NCBI GenBank assembly: GCA_949715645.1 | Contig: OX454528.1 | Coordinates: 69,781,888-69,845,887, forward strand | From: Portevinia maculata | Lineage: Eukaryota; Arthropoda; Insecta; Diptera; Syrphidae | Reading direction: 5' to 3' | Length of the DNA: 64,000 bases | Shown: one piece after another, positions 44,455-55,079 of the stretch | How the letters are laid out: each line of letters starts with the position of its first letter | How positions within the stretch are numbered: position 1 is the first letter of the stretch | Translations under genes and position numbers: made by a program | The notes under the pieces: generated by a model | What the model was told of the DNA's origin: nothing | Seen by the model: the letters and a program-made list of their open reading frames with translations, nothing else | Databases searched by the model: none

Positions 44455-46110
44455 ATAGTATAATGCTTTCAAAGAAGTGATGGCTTAGTTCGGATCGCCG
44501 AAGTTAAAACTAAGGCAGGAATATTAAAACGCGCTATCCATAGACTCGCCCCTCTACCAACTGAAAAGGAACATGACCCACACCCGTCACATTTCACAAC
44601 AGACATATGCACCGAAAAACAACCACATACATATACCTGATGAAGGGAAATCCAACTATTTGCAAAACTCCCACCGTGTTTCGAATCTACCACGGGTGCA
44701 ATCTGATGTACCCTAGACAAAAATAAGACGATCGTTGGGTTCCACAATAGCGATAATTCTGATGGCACTTACTGCTCTACCCATATCTACAGGAACACTA
44801 ATACAAATAACTCCTTTTACCACTCAACCGTGAGTATACTTTGAGAGCATTGTAAGGACAAACATGGTTATAGATACAAGCGAGTGAACAATTTAGCATA
44901 CTTCGATATGGTACACTATGGACGCGAACTAGAAATACAAAGCATGCAAATAACAATCCAAATTATACATTTGCTGGAAGAATTAATGCAGGGAAACGAG
45001 AAGAGTAGCTCTTAACATAGTTGAGGTAAGGTCTATAATATAATGACAATAAAAGGAAAACTCTTAGAGGAATACGCTCTTTCGAAAAGTAAGATTCCGC
45101 TGATCACATCCCCGAAGATTTCGAACTATATGACGGCTTTTCTGTAATTCAATCGTCTTCACCTTTTCTTTTAATTTACTAACATCGACATCAATATTAT
45201 GCTCTATCAGAAGAAGAAACGATGGCTTGCTTATCAGTGCCCCCGGAACATTATTGTGCAAACAATTGGAACACTGCATCACATAGGATCCACTGCTAAT
45301 GCTTGTGAAAGAGCACTCTTTAATCAGAAGTTCGAAGCAGATTTCGCGTCAAGAGGATGGATAATGGCCCTCATTGGATTCTACTTTAGGCCATAACTCC
45401 TGTATCTATGCTCTATCAGAAGAAGTCAATAAAAATCTTATCTGTGATAAAAATACATCTCAGATCACTATAACAGGCTCCGGTATGGTATTGCAGGTTA
45501 CCAGGTGACTGCATATTAAAGCAAAGATTTTTTAACGATTCGCGGACATAAAATCTATCCATCAGTCACAAGATTACCATAAATACCTATCATCAATGTC
45601 AAAAAAAAACACAAATAATAGGCATTAACGGACCATATAGGGCTTAAAATCTAGCTTCTCCAACCACTTTCTTGTGCGAAGTCGAAAGGAACTACAATTT
45701 TTCGCCGAATCCGAACGGCAACGACCAACGTGAAAATTATAACCCCAGAAGCGGACCTGAAACCTCAATCATAACTGTTCGGAGAATACACATCAGAAAT
45801 TGAAACATTCAAATAGAACATTTAACTTTTTCTCGAAACTCTGCCACCAAAATCAGAGCAACATGAAATTCAGCATACTATCGGACATGCAGGAATCTTC
45901 ATATTCATTACCATCGTCATCTTCCTTATAGCGCAGTACTTTTACAAGAAAAAACAAAAGAAATAAGGTCAATCACAGCCGAGGAAAAGGACGGAGAATC
46001 CCAGCAAGTCAACCAATCAACCCCAGACAGAAGGACCTCAACAAACCAGATTTAATATGTGTAATAGATACTTAGATAACCTAAACAGTAACAACCTTTC
46101 TCCAATTAAG
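44455..46110 (+). pseudogene. BEL/Pao-type element: pol end and env-like region, decayed
   Basis: DGLVRIAEVKTKAGILKRAI and HRLAPLP (~44478-44560) match the integrase C-terminal end of BEL/Pao elements. Downstream, in broken frames, lie YFDMVHYGRELEIQSM (~44900) and a strongly hydrophobic segment GIFIFITIVIFLIAQYF with a lysine-rich tail (~45890-45960), like the anchor of an envelope protein. roo-type BEL elements carry an env gene here. Many stops. No LTR was identified. Confidence 0.5.
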
Positions 46111-46433
46111 CTTTAATTCGTGTTTTTACTAGCTCGAGCAATGCCGAATGTTTTGCTATCTATACATTTCTTATTATTCTCTTTTGCTTGGGTAACTACC
46201 AGTTTAACGCGGGCGGAATGTTTGGTTTACCTTTCATTGTTTTGATTTAATACTCAGCTCATTCATTTATTTTTAACTTGGTACACATAACTTGCGTATC
46301 TGGGTTGGCTCAGTACGTTTTATTATTTTGCATACCAATCAGAGCATACAGAAAAGAGAAAAATAAATAATGAAAGGTAAACTTGATGCAATATTCATTG
46401 CTTTAATAAATTTATTATATTTTTATACCCTAT
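46111..46433. other. Noncoding stretch
   Basis: AT-rich, no recognised feature. Confidence 0.4.
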
Positions 46434-46689
46434 TCTAAGGGTATATTCATTTTGACGCATAATTTGTAACATACCTTAATATTGCCCGTAGACCCCTAAA
46501 AGTTACTCTGCCCTAGCGAGGTAACCGTCGGAACGGAAAATTCTCCGCAACGCATACTCCTTCGGAGACTCAAATTGCCTTCGAGGTGTCTGTCATCGGA
46601 GAAAAATTATATATAATTGCGATGGCGCACCGCGTCGCATTGATTCGACATGCGACAGACTTAAAGTTCTGAAAAAGATGTGCAAAGTA

Positions 46690-46905
46690 CATTTAAATAT
46701 CGATAAGTCAATATGTCTTTCGATACTTATATATAATGAAGACTTAAAAGAGCTTTAAATTATCATATATCAATAAAGGGAGTTTGATTTCATAGTTCTT
46801 AACAAGGAAGGATGTCACTTTGCCAATAAATTGTACGCTAGCGTTAACTAGAACACAAATCGATTTTTATTTAAAATATATCGATTCAGTCAAATATCGA
46901 TATAT
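46690..46905. promoter_or_regulatory. Cluster of ATCGAT/TATCGATA sites (DRE-like)
   Basis: ATCGATA at ~46697, ATCGAT at ~46859 and ~46880, and TATCGATA at ~46893 occur within ~215 bp upstream of the helicase exons. TATCGATA is the Drosophila DRE bound by DREF in housekeeping promoters. Promoter function is inferred only. Confidence 0.35.
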
Positions 46906-47305
46906 TTTCGAAACTACCATCTCTATAATTCAAACATATGTAATTACCGAGTTGTCAAAAGATGAAAACAATTCCATTTAAAAGTCAAAAAAAAGCAGTG
47001 TGTTTTGATAGTCCTTATTATGCATTTGTTTTTTCCGTCTTCAATTTGAGACATCAATCGGCGGTCTTCATTTTGTGTTGTGTGATTGTACCATTACGTT
47101 TATTTACATTTATTTGTACTTTAATTTGTTATGGTAGATTTTGTAAAGTGAATTCTGAGTGAAAAGTGTCAACCTACGGCTGATGTGTGACGGTCTGGAG
47201 GCGCACTTTGAAGTGTTCTTCTCGACCGCAACGATTCGTGGAATAAACAGTGTGGAAAGTTTCCTGATAAGAAGAAGACGATAAAAACGAGCGTAGAACT
47301 GGGGT

Positions 47306-47767
47306 GTAGCAGAATTGGCAAGGTGAGGATTCTCATTGCAACCGATGTAAAGCAAACAGAGGACTTGATATCGAGGATATAACGTAAGTAATTCATAAAT
47401 GTTGACTTGCAGATTAATAAATTCATCATTCCATAGATATGTTATCAACTGTGATTTCCCCTGCAACATCGAGGAGTACGTGCATCGTGTTGGTCGTACA
47501 GGTCGTGCGGGTCGCCTTGGTACGTCGTCAAGTTTCTTCACGCGTTCTGATTGGGGATCGTCGAAAGAGTTGATTAAGATCTTAGAAGCTGACCAAGAGG
47601 TACCTGACGAACTGAGGGATATGGCTCGCCGTTTCCAGGTAAAGAAAGACAAGCGTGCAAATGAAATGGAACAGTTTGGTGGCCGCGGTGGCGGTAGTCG
47701 TGATTTTGGGTACGGAGGAGGGGGATTCGGTGGAGGACGATCAGGGAGTGGCAGAAATAGATACTAA
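47306..47767 (+). pseudogene. DEAD-box RNA helicase 3' exons (DDX43-like), captured fragment
   Basis: The upstream exon (ending 47383) shows VRILIATDV and, two bases out of frame, RGLDIEDI. An intron at 47384-47436 (GTAAGT...CCATAG) follows. The last exon reads YVINCDFPCNIEEYVHRVGR then TGRAG, SSSFFTRSDW, LIKILEADQEVPDELRDMAR and a Gly/Arg-rich tail, stop at 47767. HRVGRTGRAGR is helicase motif VI; the wording around it is closest to DDX43-type proteins. AATAAA lies at 47825. Motifs Q to IV, including the ATPase core, are absent from the window, and the frame break makes this a pseudogene or captured fragment. Confidence 0.75.
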
Positions 47768-48083
47768 AGCTTATTGTTAGTTGCATTTGAATTTATTTAT
47801 TTCGTTTTTTACTTTCTAACGGTAAATAAAATATATATTCATCAAAATGATCATGTAAAAATCATTGAAGTTAGTGAATTGGAACCGCTCAACTTGGTAA
47901 GTCAATAGCAGAGTTGCACAAAAGTTAGTTTAACTAAAAAGCTACAACTAAATTAGCTGTAGTTTCTTTGAATGTACATAACTAAACAAATTTTGGAAAT
48001 TTAAATTAGCTATTAGTTGCGAAGTGCAACTATGTAAGCGTGTTTAGTTGTGAAAAAATAGTTGCCAGAGTGTTACTAATAAT

Positions 48084-49510
48084 TAGGTCCTTGGAGCACT
48101 AAATAAGGTCCTTAAGCCCGAACATTTTTTTTTTTCAAAAACTCCTACAAAACCGGGCAGTATATTATGTTCAATGTTATTTGACTAACAGATCCTTGGA
48201 ACAACAAAAAAGATCCTTAAAAGTAGAAAACATAGGGACGGGCTACAGTCCGCTTGGGCGAACTGTTGGATACCCTATTCTTATTCCTATCCCTCATAAG
48301 TGGGCGTGACAAAAGTCTAAGTATGGTTAAATTGTTAAGAACGCTCTACATATTTTGTTATATAACATTTAAAGGATTTTATCAATAAAAACGCTCCCTA
48401 GCTCAAACTTGGGTGTTTCAATAAAATTGTTTTATTTAATTGTGGGCGTGTCAGTAGGCGGATTTAAAAAAAAATTAACACATGAGCATAAAGGGCCCCT
48501 AGAGAGTATATATTATAAATTTCAGCTCCCTAGCTCAAACTTTGGATTTTCAAAAAAATTGTTTTATTTATTTGTGGGCGTGTCAGTGAGCGGATTTTGA
48601 AAATATTTATACATGAGCTTAAAGGGCCCCTAGAGAGTATATATTATAAATTTCAGCTCCCTAGCTCAAACTTTGGATTTTCAAAAAAATTGTTTTATTT
48701 ATTTGTGGGCGTGTCAGTGGGCGGATTTTGAAAATATTTATACATGAGCTTAAAGGGCCCCTAGAGAGTATATATTAAAAATTTCAGCTCCCTAGCTCAA
48801 ATTTTGGTTTTTTAATAAAATTGTTTTATTTTTTTGTGGGCGTGGCAGTGGGCGGATTTTGAAAATTTTATATCCCGAGCAGTTTTAGGAGTCATAGATC
48901 ATATATAAAAAATTTCAGCTTCCTAGCTCAAAATTCGATTTTTTCCAAAATTTTGTTTTTTTGAGTTTGTGGGCGTGTCTGTGGGCGGATTTCAAAAATT
49001 CGTAAACTTGATTATTTCGGGACCCTAGAGAGTATATGGTTAAAATTTCAGCTCTCTAGGTCCAGTTTAAAGGCCTAATTTTTGCCGACGGACGGACGGA
49101 CGGACGGACGGACGGACATGGCTAGATCGACATTACTATCGATGCTGATCATAAATATAGTAACTTTAAGGGGTCTACGGGCAATATTAAGGTATGTTTC
49201 AAACTATGCGTCAAAATTAATATACCCCTAGAATAGGGTATAAAAAGGATATTTTTCCAAAATGCCGTTAGAATCCACACGGTATATGTGTGTTCAGTTT
49301 TATTTGACTAAGAGGTCCTTGCAACAACAAAAAAGGTCCTTAATAGTCGAAACCAGGATATTTTTCCAAAATGTTTGTTGTTCCTAGGATCATTTATTCA
49401 AAAACCATTGAACTCATATATACCGTGCTGTTTCTAAAGACATTTTTGGAAAACAACCTTTTTCGGGTTTAAAGGACCTTTATTGTGGCTCCAAGGACCT
49501 CTTTGTAAAA
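48084..49510. repeat. Short tandem array interrupted by DINE-1 copy E
   Basis: Units of about 105 bp built around GGTCCTTG-AACAACAAAAAA-GGTCCTTAA occur at ~48087, ~48190 and ~49312, with an inverted unit at ~49471. The AGGATATTTTTCCAAAATG block follows two of them. Confidence 0.55.
48229..49242 (-). mobile_element. DINE-1/INE-1-like element, copy E
   Basis: The longest copy (~1.01 kb) with the most internal modules (five GTGGGCGTG-type units) and a (GACG)n block at ~49087-49117. It is inside the helicase-carrying element and inverted relative to copy D. Confidence 0.85.
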
Positions 49511-50819
49511 TAACCTGATGTAAAATAAAAGGGACATTCAATCAATTTTTATTTGCATAATAAATCCTAATAAATTATCACCATTACCTATAGCACAATT
49601 AAATTTTTATTCAAAAAATTCGTGCATCGAAAATCGAATTTACAAGGTGTTTACATAAAAAAACAACAAATTCCGCAACAAAATGTTGGCGGACGATTTC
49701 GGAAAAAAACTTGTGTGTCAAAATGTCAAAAACAGGAAAAAATGCACTTCAACGTACTACAACACATACCGTCAGTGTGCGTTAGATTTTGGCGGAAAAA
49801 TGTTCCGATCCGTCGGAACGGAATTAACTTTAAGCAAAATATTCTCCGATTCGGACGATTTCGGAGAATTTTCCGTTCCGACGGTTACCTCGCTAGGGCC
49901 CACTATATTTATGATCAGCATCGATAGTAATGTCGATCTAGCCATGTCCGTCCGTCCGTCTGTCGGCAAAAATTAGGCCTTTAAACTGGGCCTAGAGAGC
50001 TGAAATTTTAACCATATACTCTCTAGGGTCCCGAAATAATCAAGTTTACGAATTTTTGAAATCCGCCCACAGACGCGCCCACAAACTCAAAAAACAAAAT
50101 TTTGGAAAAAATCGAATTTTGAGCAAGGAAGCTGATCTATGACTCATAAAACTGCTCGGGAGATAAAATTTTCAAAATCCGCCTACTGACACGCCCACAA
50201 TTAAATAAAACAATTTTATTGAAAAACTAAAATTTGAGCTAGGGAGCTGAAATTTATAATATATACTCTCTTGGGGCCCTTTAAGCTCATGTGTAGATAT
50301 TTTTAAAATCCGAATACTGACACGCCTACAATTAAAAAAAAAACGTTTTTCTGAAAATCCAAAGTTTGAGCTAGGGAGCTAAAATTTATAATATATACTC
50401 TCTATGCGGCCCTTTATGCTCATGTGTTAATATTTTTTAAATCCACATACTGACACAATTTAAATTTTTATTTTTTTTGAAAATTCAAAGTTTGAGCTAG
50501 GGAGCTGAAATTTATAATATATACTCTCTAGGGCCCCTTTATGCTCATGTGTTAATATTTTTTAAATCCGCCTACTGACACGCCCACAATTAAATAAAAC
50601 ATTTTATTGAAAAACCAAAGTTAGAGCTAGGGAGCGTGTTTTTACAAAAGCTTCGTTTTTTTTTGATAAAATCCTTTAAATGTTATATAACAAAATATGT
50701 AGAGCGTTCTTAACAATTCAACCATACTAAGACTTTTGTCACACCCACTTATGAGGGATAGGAATAAGAATAGGGTATCCAACAGTTCGCCCAAGCGGAC
50801 TGTAGCCCGTCCATATGTT

Positions 50820-51590
50820 TTGTAATATCTCTAATAGCTGTGTAATGTAATGTAACAGCGAGACTAGCCCATTTTATAAATTAATATATATGTTTGCGTA
50901 ATTTCTTGACTACGATATTGTATATTTGAATATATGTTTGTGTTTTTTGTTTAATTGCCAGGCTAAGCTGCTTTTATATGTAAAAGAAGCCAATTTAATA
51001 AACACAGATATAGTTTGCACTTGACAGCTTTCAAATACTTTTTTTATTGACCAAGTGAGTCTCCTTGACTAACTGTCCATTTGAAAATTATCAGAATCTA
51101 GGTTTAGGCACCTACAAGCCACCAACAACGGAGTCTAGGTTTATGTACCTAGGATTCCAGGTTGGGATAAAACAGTCCAACTCCTAAACACTATTTATTT
51201 TCAAATTCATTTTTGAACGTGAACGTGCATAGCTACTAAACAAAAGTTATTAAATCTGGCTATTGGACGACCACTCTAAACTTATCGCTTAAAACTAGTT
51301 GTATTCTATAATGAACTTATTTTGCATCAATAGCTAGGTACTTTTATTTTCATTATTTTGAATTACATAGATTGTTTTTTTTTTGTTCTGTAATCGCAGC
51401 CTGTATAGATAAAACATCTATCTAGTTTTATTTCGTAAATAAATATTTCTACAGAATTTTGTTTTTGCACATTTTACAGAGATTTGATAATAAATTTTAT
51501 CTTTCTACTGAAACATTATTTACAATTTGGATTAAGAATACATACAGGAAAAATTAGATTAACTTGAAGGAAAATACGAAAAAAAACCTT
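50820..51590. other. AT-rich noncoding stretch
   Basis: No recognised gene. Confidence 0.4.
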
Positions 51591-51592
51591 CA

Positions 51593-52020
51593 ATATAAAA
51601 AAAAGAAAAAGAAAAAAGATTTATATAAATAAATAATTAAATAGTTATCTTAGAACAAAAAAAAAATAGCAAATGAATAAATAATAAAATGCATAAATAA
51701 ATAAAAATAATAAATAAATAAACAAACAAATAAAATTAATTAATAAATAAATAAGTAGGTAAATAGATAAATAAATAAATAAATAGGTAAAAGAATGAAG
51801 TTAATAAATAGGTAAATAAATAAATAAACAATTAATTAAATAAATAAATAAATAAATAGGTAAATATATAAAAAGGAATGTAAACAAATAAATTAATAAG
51901 TTAAATAAGTTAATAAATGGGTAAGAATATAAATAAACAAATAATCAAATAATTAAATCAATAAATAAACAAAATAACGAATACACAAATAAATAATAAA
52001 TAAAAATAGGGTGAATAAAA
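51593..52020. repeat. Imperfect (AAAT)n microsatellite
   Basis: Over 400 bp of AAAT/AAATAAAC-type tetranucleotide repeat with scattered changes. Confidence 0.85.
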
Positions 52021-52079
52021 ATGTCTACATTATTAATATATACATATAATCTATGCTCAAGACTAACAATAAATTAAGA

Positions 52080-52480
52080 AAAAGCAGCCATGAGGAGAAA
52101 ATATTTTAACAATACATATTATGTATTTAGTTGGTTTACAAGCGGGTTGTCAGCGAAACTGCATCTTATTTTGAACCTGTTATTGAGTTTTAAATTTCTA
52201 TTTGCTTTCAATTCAACATTCGCTCTTTCGTGAATCTCAAGAGTTGAGTGGTGTCAAGGTAAATCTAGCATAATTTTTAAGAGTTTATTTTGAGCTACTT
52301 GCAATTTGTTTATATGGCACACTGCAGAGTTGCCCCATACCTGACACTCATATAATTACTTTGTGCAGAATAATTTTGTTCTCAGTAGAAAGTAATGATT
52401 TTCTATTAATAAACGGGTACAGCATGTTAATCCCTATACCTCGCAGCCTGTATGTTTCCTATAAATTTTACATTTTGTAT
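52080..52480 (-). pseudogene. jockey-type (X/BS/F-like) RT C-terminal fragment
   Basis: Broken minus frames read INMLYPFINRKSLLSTENKI, then NKLLKIMLDLP and STLEIHERANVELKA, the end of ORF2 in fly jockey-clade elements. No open frame longer than ~30 codons. Confidence 0.5.
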
Positions 52481-52539
52481 AAGATGCTGGTACTTATATT
52501 ATTTTTAACTATTTTTTTACTATAACCTATCGCGTTTAA

Positions 52540-53040
52540 ATCTACAGTTTTCGCTAAAGTTGCCTTTTTTAACATATGTAGTTAAATATGTATCTTGGTA
52601 AATACGAGTATTTATGTTATAGAAGCCTACATTTTTAACAACTGCTCTACTTCTGAACTCTTATGTTAGGGGTGTGTGCGAGTTTTTATTAGTTTTACTT
52701 ATTTGGTTTTCTTTATTTTCATAGACAAGTTTTCTGAGTTCTTCCCATTCCGAATGGGATAAAAAGGGTATGGAAAAAGTCATTTGGTTTTTATTGGGTT
52801 ATAGAATGAATAGTATTATTGTATATTTCGATGACCTTCAGAGCTAATACCCCATCTTCAATATTTTGTCCATGTCCATGCTGTTAAAAATTTGTTTCAT
52901 GTGTGCCGTTGTCAGCTAATAATTTAACTGGCTTCCCAAAAATTGCAAACCTCTGTTTAAATATATCAACTATTGTAATTGAATTTCTATCTAATAGGGG
53001 ATGGATAGACACATGCTTGGTACGTATATCAATGTATTTT
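52540..53040 (-). pseudogene. Ty3-type integrase fragment
   Basis: RNSITIVDIFKQRFAIFGKP and VKLLADNGTHETNF (52884-53000) match the integrase core, the second acidic residue lying in ADN. The continuation to ~52540 in other frames (YNNTIHSI, WEELRKLVYENK) looks like the integrase C-terminal part. It joins the Tc1 fragment without a gap near 53040. Confidence 0.65.
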
Positions 53041-53719
53041 AAAAACATCAAAACAATATAAGAAAATTGTTTCCAGTACACTTTTGTAATAAAGTGCTGT
53101 CATTCTACAGCTAACAAAAACCAAATCGATCGTTCCATAATATGATATGGCGCCCCATACTATAACGCCTCCCTCGCGGCTGTGGTGACGGTCCAAAAAC
53201 AAATTTTCTTTTCCTAAATCATGGTAGTAATAGTTGTATCCGCCGGGCCCATTGAGGCTGAACTTATTTTCATCAGAAAATATCACTTTCCGCCAATCGT
53301 TTGAGTGACTGCTGCCATCAGTATTCCAATTCATGTGCTATCTTGCAAACCTAAACCGCTGTTGTTTTCGCGATTGGTTAAGTGGTGTTTTTTTTAGTTT
53401 AAGACGGTTCCGGTGTCCGGCACTATTTATTACTCTGCTTATGGTCGACCGGCTGACTTAGCTTCGTGTCTAATCTTACTTAAAGAATGGGTTGAATTGG
53501 ATGCTAACCTTATAATTTTTCGTTTTTCTCGGCTTGAATGTACAGTCGAAGTACAGCCTTTGTAATTTTTTCCGTAAAATAATGGATTTTTTAAATAAAT
53601 ATTAATTACTTTTGGACTTCGATTAAGTTTTTTAGTTATAGCGCGATTAGAAAGATTTTGTTCATGGTAAGCCTGCATTTTAGCAATTTCCGTTGCATTT
53701 AAAGATTTTGTCTACCCAT
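53035..53719 (-). pseudogene. Tc1/mariner transposase, C-terminally truncated
   Basis: The N-terminal helix-turn-helix part (53439-53678) reads QAYHEQNLSNRAITKKLNRS and PKVINIYLKNP. The catalytic part (53029-53334) reads WRKVIFSDENKFSLNGPGGY, REGGVIVWGAISYYGTIDLV and MTALYYKSVLE. The first catalytic Asp (FSDE) is present; the second Asp and final acidic residue are missing because the copy stops at the integrase fragment. Frameshifts lie near 53435 and 53690. Confidence 0.75.
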
Positions 53720-53868
53720 TTAGACTAAAATAGATCTAAAACACAAGAAATAAACCAATTATCACTAACGATACCTATCCGATGATCGCGCTGCTAAACT
53801 TTCGCTTACAATGAGTAAGAAAGTTATAGTTGAGGCTATTCTAATGTTACAAAAACAATGCAAATTAA

Positions 53869-54528
53869 AAACATAGGGACGGCCTACAGTTTGCTTGCGC
53901 GAACTATTGGATACCCTATTCTTATTCCTATCCCTCATAAGTAGGCGTGACAAAAGTCTAAGTATGGTTGAATTGTTAAGAACGCTCTACATACAAAGGG
54001 CGTGTCAGTATGTGGATTTAAATAAAATTAACACATGAGGATAAAGGGCCCCTAGAGAGTATATATTATAAATTTCAGCTCCCTAGCTCAAATTTTGGTT
54101 TTTCAATAAAATTGTTTTATTTAGTTGTGGGCGTGTCAGGGGCGGATTTTGAAAATTTTATATCCCGAGCAGTTTTAGCAGCCATAGATCATATATAAAA
54201 AATTTCAGTTTTCTAGCTCAAAATTCGATTTTTTCCAAAATTTTGTTTTTTTGAGTTTGTGGGCGTGTCTGTGGGCGGATTTCAAAAATTCGTAAACTTG
54301 ATTATTTCGGGACCCTAGAGAGTATATGGTTAAAATTTCAGCTCTCTAGGCCCAGTTTAAAGGCCTAATTTTTGCCGACAGACGGACGTACGGACGGACG
54401 GACATGGCTAGATCGACATTACTATCGATGCTGATCATAAATATAGTAACTTTTAGGGGTCTACGGGCAATATTAAGGTATGTTACAAACTATGCGTCAA
54501 AATTAATATACCCTTAGAATAGGGTATA
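53869..54528 (-). mobile_element. DINE-1/INE-1-like element, copy F (short)
   Basis: Same ends as copy A but only ~660 bp because the array of internal modules is reduced and the segment after CTCTACAT is deleted (jump near 53993). The 3' stem-loop has several changes. Confidence 0.8.
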
Positions 54529-55079
54529 ATTAGTGCATACAAAACTAGCTCAAAAAGTCCCGTTCACTTAAAAAATTGTTAAAAGCTCTCTTAATCCCAG
54601 AAACTCTCGCTCTTACCTTGTCACCCAATGCAATTTCCCTTGGGTACACATCAAAGAGCTCTGAAAACAGTTAGTTTAAAAAAAAAACAATATGTGAGGC
54701 TATCCAAAAGGAAAAGTAATTTCATTGAGGACAGTTTAGTTTAACCTGTCTGTACTCGCGCGCTTTAACAGCACACATATACTCGCGCACGGTCTTTCAG
54801 ACCGAGATTTTATCTCATCTGTATTTACTTGAATATGTATTGTCTAAGTAGTATTGCCGTTTATTTTAAAGAAAATAATATAATTAAATAAAACAAATAG
54901 AAAAATATAGGAACTTTTACTTTATTGTGCAGCAATAACCTTTAAAACTAGCCTCTCAAATAATTAACATTTTTTTGGGGCCTTAATTTAAATATTAAAA
55001 ATAAATATTTTCTTCTATTAAAACAAACAAAAACTTATTAATTCAATAAAAACTAATAACAGCAATAAAAAAAGATTCA

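Larger units (their letters stand above)
46508..49901. mobile_element. Inverted-repeat element carrying helicase exons
   Basis: Perfect 38-bp terminal inverted repeats begin GCCCTAGCGAGGTAACCGTC (46510-46547 and, inverted, 49862-49899) and the insertion is flanked by ACT (46505-46507, 49902-49904). No transposase is present. Cargo: a promoter-like region, 3' exons of a DEAD-box helicase, a short tandem array and DINE-1 copy E. A 3-bp duplication suggests a Harbinger- or CACTA-like enzyme; I cannot decide. Confidence 0.75.
46434..50819 (+). mobile_element. DINE-1/INE-1-like element, copy D, split by a 3.4-kb insertion
   Basis: 5' part at 46434-46507 (TATACCCTATTCTAAGG to AAAAGTTACT); the rest at 49902-50819 (ACTATATTTATGATCAGC, GTCC block, modules, stem-loop, CCATATGTTT). 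Other copies read straight through AGTTACTATATTT, which fixes the insertion point and shows a duplicated ACT. Confidence 0.85.

Noticed and set aside
44629..44650. Second hammerhead-like string CTGATGA...GAAA
   Set aside because: No stem II can form between the two motifs.
47306..47767. A functional host helicase gene
   Set aside because: Only the last exons exist, upstream exons are not in the window, a frame break precedes the intron, and the segment sits inside transposon ends.
49895..49906. CACTA at the right edge of the 3.4-kb element as evidence for a CACTA transposon
   Set aside because: The bases ACTA belong to the interrupted DINE-1 sequence and the target duplication, not to the element end.
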